Below are positions 30,660 through 41,529 of a stretch of DNA of 64,000 nt, piece after piece; within the stretch, counting starts at the first letter, position 1; the number at the start of each line of letters is the position of its first letter. A model generated the notes under the pieces. It did not search any database and was not told the DNA's origin. It was given only the letters and a program-made list of their open reading frames with translations. Both the position numbers and the translations under genes were made by a program. The DNA lies in contig BSBM01000904.1 in NCBI GenBank assembly GCA_027924585.1, forward strand, positions 17,009,501 through 17,073,500, written 5' to 3'. Source of the DNA: Larix kaempferi (lineage: Eukaryota; Streptophyta; Pinopsida; Pinales; Pinaceae).

Positions 30660-32215
30660 CTAATACATATGCTTATATATTCAATTTTTGAAAGACATGA
30701 GTGAAAGTTATTTAATAAACAATTGTGAAACCACTTTTAATTAATATACTAATGGATGCAAGCCAACATTATGAATGCCATTTTCTCCTTTGAACATCTA
30801 TTAATAACCATTATTTGAAGTTTTTGCATCCCTTTATCTAAGGCAAATTTTAAAAATTCCTCAAAGCCATAATCTTTGGATAATTATTTGTACTAGGACC
30901 TAAACCAATTTTAAATTTTAACTAATAGGTATAAAAGTTGAAGAGTAATCCACCAATATTGTCGTAACCCTTTTTACATTCGTAGGCCCCATCAAAGAAT
31001 CCCCACAAGATGGATTTATCAATCAACAATTTCCATATCTTTCCTCGAATTTTCTTTTTTCGAACCATTCTATAATCTTTATAATCTTGAAATAATGTAC
31101 ACACTTTACCAAATTCATAAAAAGTAGGAAATTGTTTGTTTTCAAAGAACTAAGCATTACATGCTAACCAAATTCCCCAATAAAATAAGACAAGGGATAA
31201 CCTAATACTCTTTAATCCCTTGTCTAAAAAAACCACAACTTTAAGCATTCCTCCATATCCTTTCCAATCCATCCATCAGGAAAACAAATCCATTGGCCTA
31301 CATCTGTCCAAAGTTATTAAGCAAATGGATAATAAATAACTAGACTGATAAATAGTTTCCCCCTCATTCATACAATACATACTAGGACCCTACCTATTCG
31401 TCTTTTGCATCACCTCCCATGTCAGAGCTTTGTTTCTTAATATTAGCCACAAAAAAAATCCTGACCTCCTTTGGGGTCTTTACTGCTATATTTTTGTCCA
31501 CCACCAACTACTCTCTTGGGCATCTGAGGCAATTAATACACATTATAACCTAGGTTAGTGATATACCTACTAGAAGTTTTGTTTTTAGTCCAAACCAATG
31601 AATATAGGTCACCCCTTAGTCTAATATGGCTTCTTCTTAACTCCGACATAAATAAATTGTAGCTATTTTCCCACACATCTTCAGGTTGAAGTGATTGGAC
31701 AAACTTCCAACCTTAGTGTCGAATATGAATAGTGAGCGAATCCATAATATGATTTAAGTTAAATAGACCTTTATCTTGAATATGATGAATCAAATCAAAA
31801 GGAAGAATAATTGAAATCCCATAGCCCATAATGGAATGTGCCCCTCTCCTCACATGAATGCCATTACCTATTTTCCATTCCAAGTAGCTTCCAATAATTG
31901 GAAAATCCAATGCCGAGGATTTCCATTGATTAGACACATTTTTATGCTCTTTCTAGCACTCATGAACCAAATTAGAAGTGGATATGGAGTAACATATTTA
32001 TGCACAATAATTTTTTTCCACAAACTTCCTTAGTAATTAGATTCCAAAGGTTTCCCAAAAAGATGGATATGCTTCAAACTATAGCCTCGCTCCCAAAATG
32101 TTTAAAACCTTCTTGCAATTCTATAGTTCTAAAGGGAAATAGATTCTTCGGTATCTGTTAATCTCCATCCCTCAACTCATTAAAGCAAATCTTAGGCTTC
32201 CATATATTTACCCCC
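30660..32215 (-). pseudogene. LINE ORF2 C-terminal half, heavily decayed
   Basis: Minus-strand translation in shifting frames gives the post-RT region of a plant LINE: SYLEWKIGNGIHVRRGAH (the W-x-I-G-N-G-x2-I motif), SLVWTKNKTSSRYITNLGY (zf-RVT approach), then ILWGFFDGAYECKKGYDNIGG (RNase H start with the first Asp). Many stops and frame changes occur. The reverse transcriptase core is absent. Confidence 0.65.
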
Positions 32216-32225
32216 CCTCTCTTTG

Positions 32226-32560
32226 TGTATACACACACACACACACATACATGAATGATTCTTTTGATCAGGAAAAACACGAGTCAAGTGCTCTCCCTAG
32301 AGCATGACCACATTATTTTTTCTAACACAAGTATCCAGATCACAAAGTTTAAGCAATTAAACACGCTCATAAGCAAAATATAGCCTTGCTTAAGTTAATT
32401 GCCTTAATTCGAAGTCATGTCTACAACTAATAATAAAATTTATGTAGATGGTACTCGACCAAGATTAAGCTCTTGTTGTACCTCACATGGTAGATTGCCT
32501 AACTAGTATTGAGCTTAGGGCACCTGAAATGCCCAGTACTAGTTTTCCAACCATAAGCAA
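32226..32560 (-). mobile_element. Possible SINE-like copy ending in a (TG)n tail
   Basis: The minus strand ends TTTTTCCTGATC...CATGTATGTGTGTG, resembling the 3' end of the clearer copy at 32796-33041. The (CA)n run at 32230-32248 would be its tail. The tRNA-like head is not evident, so this is a weak call. Confidence 0.3.
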
Positions 32561-32567
32561 TTTTAGG

Positions 32568-32793
32568 TATGTGTCTATGTGTATATGTGTATTTCTAAGG
32601 AAAACCTTGTAGGATCCTTCACTCTTCCCTTGAATTTCCAGATGGAGGGGCTCTCAACTACCAACCACAATAATAACTTATAACCTAAGGGGAGTCAACC
32701 ATACTTGCACCTCAATTAGACTAGAACTAGAGAGCTCACTATGAACTCCACCTTGATACAATTTATTTGAACCGATTGAGATAGTCCATTGGG
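32568..32793 (-). mobile_element. tRNA-derived SINE-like copy
   Basis: The minus strand starts CCCAATGGACTATCTCAATCGG, resembling a tRNA D-arm/A-box. It ends GGATCCTACAAGGTTTTCCTTAGAAATACACATATAC, wholly parallel to the 3' end of the neighbouring copy (TCCTACAAGGTTTCCCTT). About 226 bp. No clear target duplication. Confidence 0.5.
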
Positions 32794-32795
32794 AT

Positions 32796-33041
32796 TACAC
32801 ACACACACACGCACACACACATGCATTTTTTTCAAGGGAAACCTTGTAGGAAAACCCTTGGGCACTTCCCCACATTTTGTTGATGGTATCTAGTGTAAAC
32901 CCATCAACATTGATGACAATGCCTAACCCAGTAGAGACACCAAGTGATACACATAATAGAGGAAACTAGTCTAGGGGATTGACCTCAAGTCCTCTTGCAT
33001 GAAGCTCAAAGCACTCAACCACTTGAGTTAGTCCATTGGGC
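32796..33041 (-). mobile_element. tRNA-derived SINE-like copy with (TG)n tail
   Basis: The minus strand reads GCCCAATGGACTAACTCAAG, then TGGTTGAGTGC (A-box region), GCAAGAGGACTTGAGGTCAA and TCCCC (B-box region), the layout of a tRNA head. The body ends TCCTACAAGGTTTCCCTTG, a short A run and (TG)n at 32796-32820. About 246 bp, a typical plant SINE size. It is not a tRNA gene because no acceptor or anticodon arm folds cleanly. Confidence 0.6.
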
Positions 33042-33049
33042 TATATATA

Positions 33050-33200
33050 TAGCCCCAAGGATTAGCTTGATTGGTAGAAGCTCTTATGCTATGTCCATAT
33101 AGATAATTTGAAGTTACTAGTAACCTATGTGATTAACAATCAATCCACGTTCCATCCAAAAATTTTAAGGGAAGAAGAGGAAAAAGTTTGCAAGGATTGA
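33050..33200 (+). mobile_element. Possible third tRNA-like SINE head, opposite orientation
   Basis: Plus strand AGCCCCAAGGATTAGCTTGA followed by TTGGTAGAAGC is close to the tRNA A-box (TAGCTCAGTTGGTAGAGC). It stands head to head with the copy at 32796-33041, separated by a short TA repeat. The 3' end is unclear. Confidence 0.4.
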
Positions 33201-33479
33201 CTTGGTACCAACAACCCCATTATTTAATTAAATGTGTAAAGATAGTGTAAGACTATAAAAAAATTCAATTTATACCTCTTTGACCGTCCAAATTCCATTA
33301 CCTATCAAACTCATGGCTTCCTAAAATTTATAACTTTTTATCTTCAAAATTTTGTCTTAAAATTCTAAATCTCCTTATAAATGAAACTTTATAAAAATTC
33401 TACTTTTCTAAAAAATTTAGTTAAAAAACAAAATAACTATACTCAAATCCGTGCAAACCAAGTCCCTTTAAAACAAACA
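33201..33479. other. AT-rich spacer
   Basis: No gene or repeat recognised. It ends at the target site of the large LINE. Confidence 0.4.
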
Positions 33480-33495
33480 AGGCTTTTTCAAATCT
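33480..33495. repeat. Left 16-bp target-site duplication of the LINE
   Basis: AGGCTTTTTCAAATCT, identical to 40773-40788. Confidence 0.93.
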
Positions 33496-33501
33496 TTTTT
33501 T

Positions 33502-33912
33502 CCAAGGAAAAATATAGCTTATTATTAATACCGCGAAATAGTAAATAGGTCCAATTACATCAAATCATTAAAGCATCAAGGTATGTGTCATACCAATCCC
33601 GGGCACAGATTAAGCCCAAGTCTCAAGCACAATAGAACCAAGTGCTATACCAAATCCCATACATAAGTATCATAAAGATGCCAAAAACAGAGCATCTATC
33701 ACCCAGCAGCAGAAACAAGCCCAAACTAATACGGTCCCCATGTGTCATAGTATCATAAGACCATAAAAGACATACATAAATAAGATAAAGACATATACAA
33801 TAGATAAGTCCAAAACAGCCTATGGCCTGGACACCAAAGTCATATAGCTAGCAGAAGTAGAGCCGCAAATCCAAACGGATCAAAAATCCAACAAGAAGTT
33901 GGAGGAGAGTGA
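33502..33912 (-). other. 3' untranslated region of the LINE
   Basis: About 410 bp between the ORF2 stop and the short A tail. It is AT-rich and ends CTTGG followed by about seven A on the minus strand. Confidence 0.7.
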
Positions 33913-36900
33913 CTATGAACTTGCAAAAAATAAAGCCACATATATAATCATAGGAGCACATATAGATAAGATAATACCGCAAAAAATACCAAAACCTGAG
34001 TATCCGGTCCAATGCAAATCAACCAAGCCCCGTGAAAAGATAAAGTCCCCATGACATTCCTCCCATATGATAATGCCAGTCGTTGAGTTCATAGCCATCT
34101 TGGAAAGCAGGCCCGCCTCCACATTTACCTCGCGATAAACATGGGCAAAATGAATATGCTCAAAGTCACAGATGAATTTTCTGACCGCATCCAACCAATG
34201 TGTAAGGAGCATCACATTGATAGGGGAGATGCCCGACGCCCAAGATATTATGGAGGAAGAGTCACCCATAATTAAGAGAGATGAAACCTGCTTGAACCGA
34301 GCAAAAAATAATAGGAGCCAGAGTGCACATAATTCACTGCGGGTGTTAGTCCCAATACCCAAATTTAAATGGATACGAAAAAAGATAGTGTTGGTAAGAT
34401 GTAATACCACACCAGCCCCGCTATTACCCCTACCTCTAGCTGCAGCCCCATCAAAGAACCCACATGGATACACTAGAACCGGAGGAGCTAACCGATAACC
34501 AGGACGATCAACAAGTAAAATATTCTTACCACCCGAAGGATCGGTTATAGAAGTCAACTCCTTATAAGAAGCAATAGATCGACTGCATAACCAATCCAAA
34601 TTTGGAAAGGTACCATAAAAAACGCAGCGATTTCGGGCCTTCCATAATTCCCACAACATAAAATATGGAAGCTCTAACCATGGAAAAGATAGTGAATCCC
34701 GGAACCACAGGCCAAAACAATCAATCAGTGTGGACGAACGCCAGACAGCATGAATTCCAAGGGAAGAGGCAATTAATAACCACATATCTTGAATGATCGA
34801 GCACGATGAGAAAAGATGATCAACAGATTCCAAATGAGAGTAGCATAATGGACACCAACCAGGGCCGTTGAAACCACGACGGCATAGGTTGTCCCATGTA
34901 AGGATATTATTACCCAAATCCAGCCAGACAAAAAATTTGATCCTCAGAGGAAGAGCAAGTTTCCAAATCGCAGAGTGCCACCAAACATTCATAGGCCGAT
35001 AGTCCACAAACAAAGAATCATATGCAAGTTTAGAAGTGACCGCGCCGCGTGCAACATCCCACGACCAAACCAATCGGTCCGAGGAATCAGATAGATGGAT
35101 ATTGGATTGACAAAGGTGCATAATATAATCCGACCATTCTTTTCCCATAATCCCACGGATTCCAAGTTGACTAGCAGTGATCCATCCACCATTATTAAAG
35201 GAAACTACATGAGCAAGATAGCAGAGCCCCCTGGCCCGAAGATGTGCTAATAGTTCAGGAGACAACTGATAAGATGGAGATCCCCCCAGAACAGGATCTG
35301 TGCCAAGTCTGATATCCCGGCCATTACCAGGTTTCCAAGTAAGCCACTGTGCAATGATAGTGAACGAGCCCATGAGCCCCCGCCATATATTTGAGGAGCC
35401 AATAACAGAAGGCTTGCCATTCCGAAACCAATTTGCAACTGGAACATGCTTAAGATATTTAACCCGAATGATTCTTCCCCACACAGAGTTGACAAATAAA
35501 GCTTGCCACAGGCTCTTAGCATGAAGAGCCATCACAAAAAGCTCCAAATTCTTTACATTCCAACCCCAAGTGCATAAGGTTGGGCTAATGCTTTCCAATT
35601 AATCAAGTGAAATTTGTTCTTCTCCCCTCCACCAGACCAAATAAATCTAAAGAATTTCCCCCAAATAATACGCAAAATGGTCAAAGGAATTTTGCACAGG
35701 GAGAACCAGTATACTCCCAGGTTCTGTAAAACAGCTTTTTCCAATGTAAGTCTGCCACCCAGTGATAGATACCTTAGGCTCCAATGTCCAATACGCGAAT
35801 CAAATCACTTGACAAGCCAATGCCAATCATTTATCCTGTAGTTTGATGGTTTGACAAAATAGCCGAGGTACTTCGAGCCATTTGATAGCTCCTTGAATTC
35901 CAAGGGTAATATACTCCTGATTGATCGTTCCATATTCTCCTCCAATGAGTGCTTTAAGAAAAAAGATTTTACCATACTAATGAGCATACCAGTTACCGAG
36001 CAGAAGAAATCAAGTATTTTCTTATACTGTAACCATTCAGCCAGTATACCCAGACCAAAAAGCTTTACATCATCCACAAAGAGGGTGTGAGTAACAGTAA
36101 CACCCACCGAAACCTTGATGCCCACAATAGTGCCCTCACATTTAGCTTTGTGTATGGAGAGGCTCAAACCTTCAATGACCAGTAGAAACAGAAGGGGCGA
36201 GAGTGGACAACCCTGACGGAGGCCCCTAGATGCCTTGAAAAGTTCAGTCGACTGACCATTGATAATAACAGCTAAGTTAACAAAGGTAACACAGGCCATA
36301 ATCCACTTCATCACCTTCCAAGGCAGGCCAATTTGAATAAGGATCAATCTGAGAATAGTCCAGTTTACCTGGTCATATGCTTTAACCAAGTCAAGTTGGA
36401 GGATAAGTGCATCCAGTTTCTTTTGATTAATACTATGGAAGACCTCCTGAGCCACACCAACCGCATCATGAATCTGCCTTCCATCCAAAAAACCATATTG
36501 TTCCATTGAAATGAACTTTGACAGGATCGGCTTGATGCGTTTAGAAATAATCTTAGATATGATCTTGTAAACTAAATTGCACAAGGCAATAGGACGGAAA
36601 TCATTAAAGTTCTCAGGATGAGATGATTTAGGTATTAGTGCCAAATAGGTAGTATTTAGCGCCCCAGATACCAGTCCCATAGTCCGAGATTCATCCACAG
36701 CATCTCTGAGGTCCTTCCCCATAATATCAAAAAAGTGAGAGAACAGTTCCACTGTCCACCCATCCAGGCCAGGCGATTTATCCTTAGCAAACCCCCGAAG
36801 GGTATTTTGAACTTCCAGAATAGAAATAGCCTAAAAAATATTGTCCCCCTCTATGTCATTGAACATCCGAGGATATTCCTTGATAATCTTGAACTGTTCA

Positions 36901-38156
36901 GGCAGGGATATATTTTTAGGATCAGTAAAGTAATCTTGAAAATGCAGAGATTCCTCCGACATCAAATCCTTATCACCACGAATTCGCCGCCCAGCATGAT
37001 CATTAAGATCCCAAATGTTATTTTGAATTTTGCGAGAATCTGCATAGCGATGAAAGAACTTTGTGTTTAAGTCACCAGCTTTAAGCCAAATAGCCCGACT
37101 CTTTAAACTCTAGGATTCTTCATGAATGAGGAGAATTTTGAATTTCCTTTCCTCCAAAATGGTGAGTCTCCCCCGATCAATGTGAGATATTCCCAACCTC
37201 AAAGATTGATCCATTAAATCGCCAATTTCCGATTCCAGCTCAATGAGTTCTGTAGCCAACTCAGCTTTCTTGGATCGTTCCCACTTAATAGTAAAATATT
37301 TTAAGGAATTTAATTTCACAGCTAGCTTATCCATAACCGACCGCTCCCCTGAAACATCAGTGTTCACCCAGTGGGAGCGCACACCCACATCAAAATCCAA
37401 ATCTTTTAGCCAAACATAATTGAATTTAAATGGATATCCATGATGCTTTGCGTCGGCTTCAAATTGCAAAATGATGGGAAGATGATAACTGATATGGGTC
37501 TGCTGAATCCATGATCTATATGATTTAAAGGAGCTTAAAAGAGACTCAGATATCAAGTAACGGTCAATACGTTTGGATATCAAATTCTCATCTTTTCTAC
37601 CATTAGACCATGTTGGTGCCAATGGCCGAGGTTCCACATCAATCAGCGAGGATGTAGAAAAAAGATTCCTGAAAAAAGTCCCAAGAGGGTCCCTTCTAGC
37701 TGCACGACCCCAAATTTCCTCAGCCCCCCAAGAAAAATTTAAATCACCTGCAAGTATCAAATTTTCCAATTCCAATAAATGCCCCGTACATGCCAGATTC
37801 CAGAAAGCTTCCCTGTTGCAGTAAGGGCCATAGCAATTTACAATATTTATATCTTTTTTATGAGCCTCTAATATTGCTAGACAGAAGAATGCCCATAGAT
37901 ATAACGAAAGGATTTAACCTAAGAACCCCCAGGTTCCATGCCGCCAGGAGACCACCAGAAAGTCCCACAGCATCGACAGAGGACATACACCACCCCGGAT
38001 TAATCTTGCTGAAAAATGAACGAGCCGTTTCCCCACAAACCATTGTTTCTTGTAACAGGACCAAATCAAGATTAATAATATGAAGGACTCTTTTGAGGGC
38101 CAGTTGTTTGGGCAGACCTCCCACACCCCTGATGTTTAAAGAGATAAAAATCATTA
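33913..38156 (-). pseudogene. LINE ORF2 (endonuclease-RT-zf-RVT-RNase H)
   Basis: Starts at an ATG near 38156 (IFISLNIRGVGGLPKQLALK) inside the end of ORF1. The endonuclease has LVLLQET, LAGDLNFS and HISYHLPI (SDH changed to SYH). After frame shifts near 37.8 kb and stops at 37110 and 36831 comes the linker RAIWLKAGDLNTKFFHRYAD. The reverse transcriptase (36.75-35.8 kb) has DKSPGLDGW, LDLVKAYDQVNW, RGLRQGCPLSPLLF and the catalytic FVDD. A stop at 35805 and a shift near 35.6 kb precede the zf-RVT (CPLC...HLFSSC). The RNase H has FFDGA, SELCALW and GDSSS, but the last acidic motif reads EAGLLSK with Gly replacing Asp. The ORF ends at 33913. Confidence 0.9.
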
Positions 38157-40070
38157 ACGACCCCTGGCTCTTTGATTCCTCTAAGAGCCCTGGTATCAGG
38201 AGAGACAGGGGTAACCGAAATGTTTTTGTCTTTACCCCCCAGAGAGTCGACCTTCGAAATTTTCCTAGCACTTCTCGTTTTTAATGGAGAAAAGTCTGTG
38301 TCCAGCCCGCCCTGCTGAGCCCCCTTCACGATACATTGGTCCCCCAGAGAAGCCAAATTTGCATCAAGAGGGATATTATTCAGATCCCCCATACCCAGAA
38401 CCAGAGCCACGAAAATCGAGGGTTCGTCCACCATTTTATTACTCGGGCCACAATCGTCAACAACCCGATTTTTGTAGAAAACAGGGAGGGAAGATTTTTT
38501 GACCATCTCAGAGTAAGATGGGATGAGTAACACTCATTCCTGGGACAACAACTCACAATTTAACATAGTATGTGGGGGAAGGGATACATACGGATGTTCC
38601 GACGAAAACTCATTCAACGCCCCATCCCTAATTGGAACGGATTTAGACAATGGCACCTCACGATCCGATGATAGAATAATAGTGGGACTGTTAACAGTGG
38701 CCGACACAATAGGAGAAATAGGAATGACGGACGAGGTCCCAGGGGAAGAATTTAACACCGAAAGAGGAATATCATAAGTGGGAGACTCATTATCAGACGA
38801 TGCATGGGGATCTTTTTCAGACTCCGAGGTAATAGACAACATTGGATATACCCGACTCAGATAGTTTCCATTATTACCATTATTAAGCTCCAAAGCATTA
38901 ATGAATTTGATATCCAAATCATTCAAAGAATGATAAAGAGTTGGCTCATTTGATTCCAACTTACCCAGTAAGCCCATGGCTGGATGATTCAGAGTCGATA
39001 CCCGATTGGAAAAGCCATCAAGACCGCCATTAGTATCCAACTCTTTGTCGCTGCCATCATCCGAAGACCAAAAGGGATCCGACCCCACCAGACAACCGGA
39101 AGAAAACCGCTCATTGCACTGCCGCCAAAGATGACCCACCTGTTTGCAGTTAGAGCAACGAAAGGGGATGCCCCATTAATCAATGATCAAGTCCAGCTTG
39201 CGGCCATGCTAATTGATGTGGAGGACATCAATAAGCCCCAATGAGATGTCTACCTCGACCAAGAGCCTCCCCATATGACGGTCGAAACCAAATAAGTGCT
39301 CCTCCTCCACATGAAGAAACCATCCCAGACTGTTTCCAATGGCTTCAAAAGCCCCCCGATTCCAAAGAGCAAGCAGAAGAACAGGGATGAGTACCCACAA
39401 ATGGCGTAAACGCACAGTAGCCGAATCCGGGTCAAAATCAGTATGCCACTTCTGTAACATGAGGCTGCCCACACCATAAATCCAAAGCTGATTTAAAATG
39501 GTAGAGCAGTGAACTTCCTGCTCAAATTTGAAACCATACCAACCACAAGACATAGCAAAGACCTGGGGGGTATATCCCACAATGGGCTTCCATTTTTCAG
39601 TGACCCAACCCACAATATCCTTACGGTTGATTGCAAAAATAGGAGAACTTACCCACCAAAGCTGTGAGATTGAAATCCACGAGCTCTTCTAAGCCGAGAT
39701 CCCTGCCCATTGTAAGCCAGGTCTCCCCAAGACGACAACAAAACTTCTCACTCAAGCGATGGGCAGCTCGAGAAACATACCGAGGCTTCTTCCCCTGCGC
39801 ATGTGACGGTAAGGCCCGACCACTGTCAACCGAGGGATCAGAGCCCGATGTGGACTGAGGAACCCCCAACAATGGCAAGTGGCCTTTTTTGGACACTTGT
39901 TTGGCACGTGGAGCTTTTTTCCGACTGCCTGAGGCAAGTGGCCGTTTTCCATGAAGCATATCCTTGAAGTAGGAGTCAGGTTTAAATAAACCAACCTCTT
40001 CTATTCTGAAATACGAGACGGTCATGGGGTTATCTGCCAAGGGTTGGGAGGCTGCCACATTATCCCCCAT
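38072..40070 (-). pseudogene. LINE ORF1 (DUF4283 RNA-binding protein with zinc knuckle)
   Basis: From 40070 the minus strand encodes a basic N-terminus (KRPLASGSRKKAPRAKQVSK) and SRAAHRLSEKFCCRLGETWL. After a frame shift near 39620 comes the DUF4283 core (VTEKWKPIVGYTPQVFAMSC, GWYGFKFE, LRHLWVLIPVLLLALWNRGA, FEAIGNSLGWFL). A CCHC knuckle follows (CSNCKQVGHLWRQC), then a long acidic, Ser-rich tail. In-frame stops lie at about 39209, 39180 and 38534-38536. The tail ends at 38072, about 80 bp inside ORF2 in another frame. The protein would bind the element RNA. Confidence 0.85.
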
Positions 40071-40772
40071 TTGTCATGAGATAGCAATATAATCACACCA
40101 CAAAAACCCAGATGCCGTGGATTCCAAACCCCAGGTAGCACAAATTCGAGGAAACCAAACCCCAGGTAGCACAAGTCCGTGTTTAAACAACCACAGCTGA
40201 TTCCGGCAGCAAAAATCCGGGCAGTAAAAGAACACCCAGTATATTAACCTATCAGCAAAAAATCGGGAAGAAAAGACACATCCAACAAGCGTATATACCT
40301 GGGACCGGCACCACAACAAGAAACGACCAAGAGATAATGAAACCCGAGACTAAAACCATAGTTTAAGACTGGTCGGCACCAAACCTGACAGTTAGTGCGC
40401 AAATGCCACCCCCACCAAGGATCCTGTTGCTGTCTGCAGCAGTTATAAAAGACTTCGAGAAGCAAACAATCCCCAAACGACCAAGCCGGTGAGAAACATG
40501 AGTATGCCTGGGCACACACCCAGTTCTAAAACCAAAACCCCAGGAGGAGCGTGAATACCTAGCAATATATAAATCGGCACCCGTAGAAAAATACCCCCCT
40601 CTATCTGAGCAGGAAAAACCAAGCTAAAATTGGTATTCCGTAGAGACCCACTCCAGCCACCACCGCCCCAACCATTCAAACCCTAAAACCTCCATCTCCA
40701 AAACCCTATACTCTCAGTCTCTTCCAGGTCTATTCCCCCGTTTCAAAAGGCATTCTAGATTGTAAACGCTCT
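40071..40772 (-). other. 5' leader of the LINE (internal promoter region)
   Basis: About 700 bp before ORF1, more G+C-rich than the flanks. The word AAACCCCAGGTAGCACAA occurs twice (about 40128-40145 and 40157-40174). LINE leaders normally carry the internal promoter; no element of it can be identified here. An open stretch (40679-40443) starting MNGWGGGGWSGS shows no domain. Confidence 0.55.
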
Positions 40773-40788
40773 AGGCTTTTTCAAATCT
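40773..40788. repeat. Right 16-bp target-site duplication of the LINE
   Basis: AGGCTTTTTCAAATCT, identical to 33480-33495, directly upstream of the LINE 5' end. Confidence 0.93.
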
Positions 40789-41529
40789 ATATAATCTATA
40801 TATCTTCAAAACTACATAAAGTCATTCTTTTCAAATCTATGTAAAGTAAGACTCTTCAACTTTATAAACCCTCAAATTTGCAAATCAATATTTTTCGCTC
40901 AATAAGATGTTGATGCTAATGCATCACTTTTGTATATTTATGATATCATTTTGGTAGGTTTTCATATTTATAGGACCATCACGCTGCCAATTGTCAAACA
41001 TAAAATTCAATACAAATTCATCAAAGATGGACATGCATATGTTGTGACCAATTTAAAAAGATCCAACTTTCGTAGTGTTAGTATTTGACAAAAACTTAAA
41101 AATTCATTAAGACCTTAAAACACATTGTATTGCTTATTCTATGACTTACATGAGATAAAATAACTCTTTTATTAGTGTTAGGCATAATTGTTGTGAACCA
41201 TATGATATATATATATCTTCTAAGCATGTAATTGAATATTTTATATAAAATAACAATAATTTAATTTTAAGGTTTTGATTTAGCATTTGAAATATATGTT
41301 ATTAGTTATTAATTTTATTTAAATTATATACTTTAATATGTCATAAATAATTATTTTTCCTAATCAAACATTAAAAATTCGTTATTAAAAATAAATAAAT
41401 AAAAAATAAATTGCATCTATCTCAATTCTTTTTTATACATATTAATCATCATATTAGTTTCAAAGAAAAATGCCATATGGGGAAGATATGCATGTACTAA
41501 ATCAAGTTATACAATATTATTTTAGAAAA
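40789..41529. other. AT-rich spacer, no gene seen
   Basis: Runs of A/T and a short (AT)n at about 41203-41215. No domain in any frame. Confidence 0.45.

Larger units (their letters stand above)
33480..40788 (-). mobile_element. End-to-end LINE, 7277 bp, with 16-bp target duplication
   Basis: AGGCTTTTTCAAATCT occurs at 33480-33495 and exactly again at 40773-40788. Between them a minus-strand LINE runs from its 5' leader (40772) through ORF1 and ORF2 to a short A tail (T-run 33496-33501). Domain order is DUF4283 ORF1 with zinc knuckle, endonuclease, reverse transcriptase, zf-RVT, RNase H. It is interrupted by several stops and about four frame shifts, so it is inactive, but it is complete end to end. 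Confidence 0.92.

Noticed and set aside
32975-33075. tRNA genes
   Set aside because: A-box and B-box-like words occur, but no complete cloverleaf with acceptor and anticodon stems can be drawn. A SINE head fits better.
34172-34498. Plus-strand open frame of 108 codons
   Set aside because: It is the antisense shadow of the LINE RNase H region.
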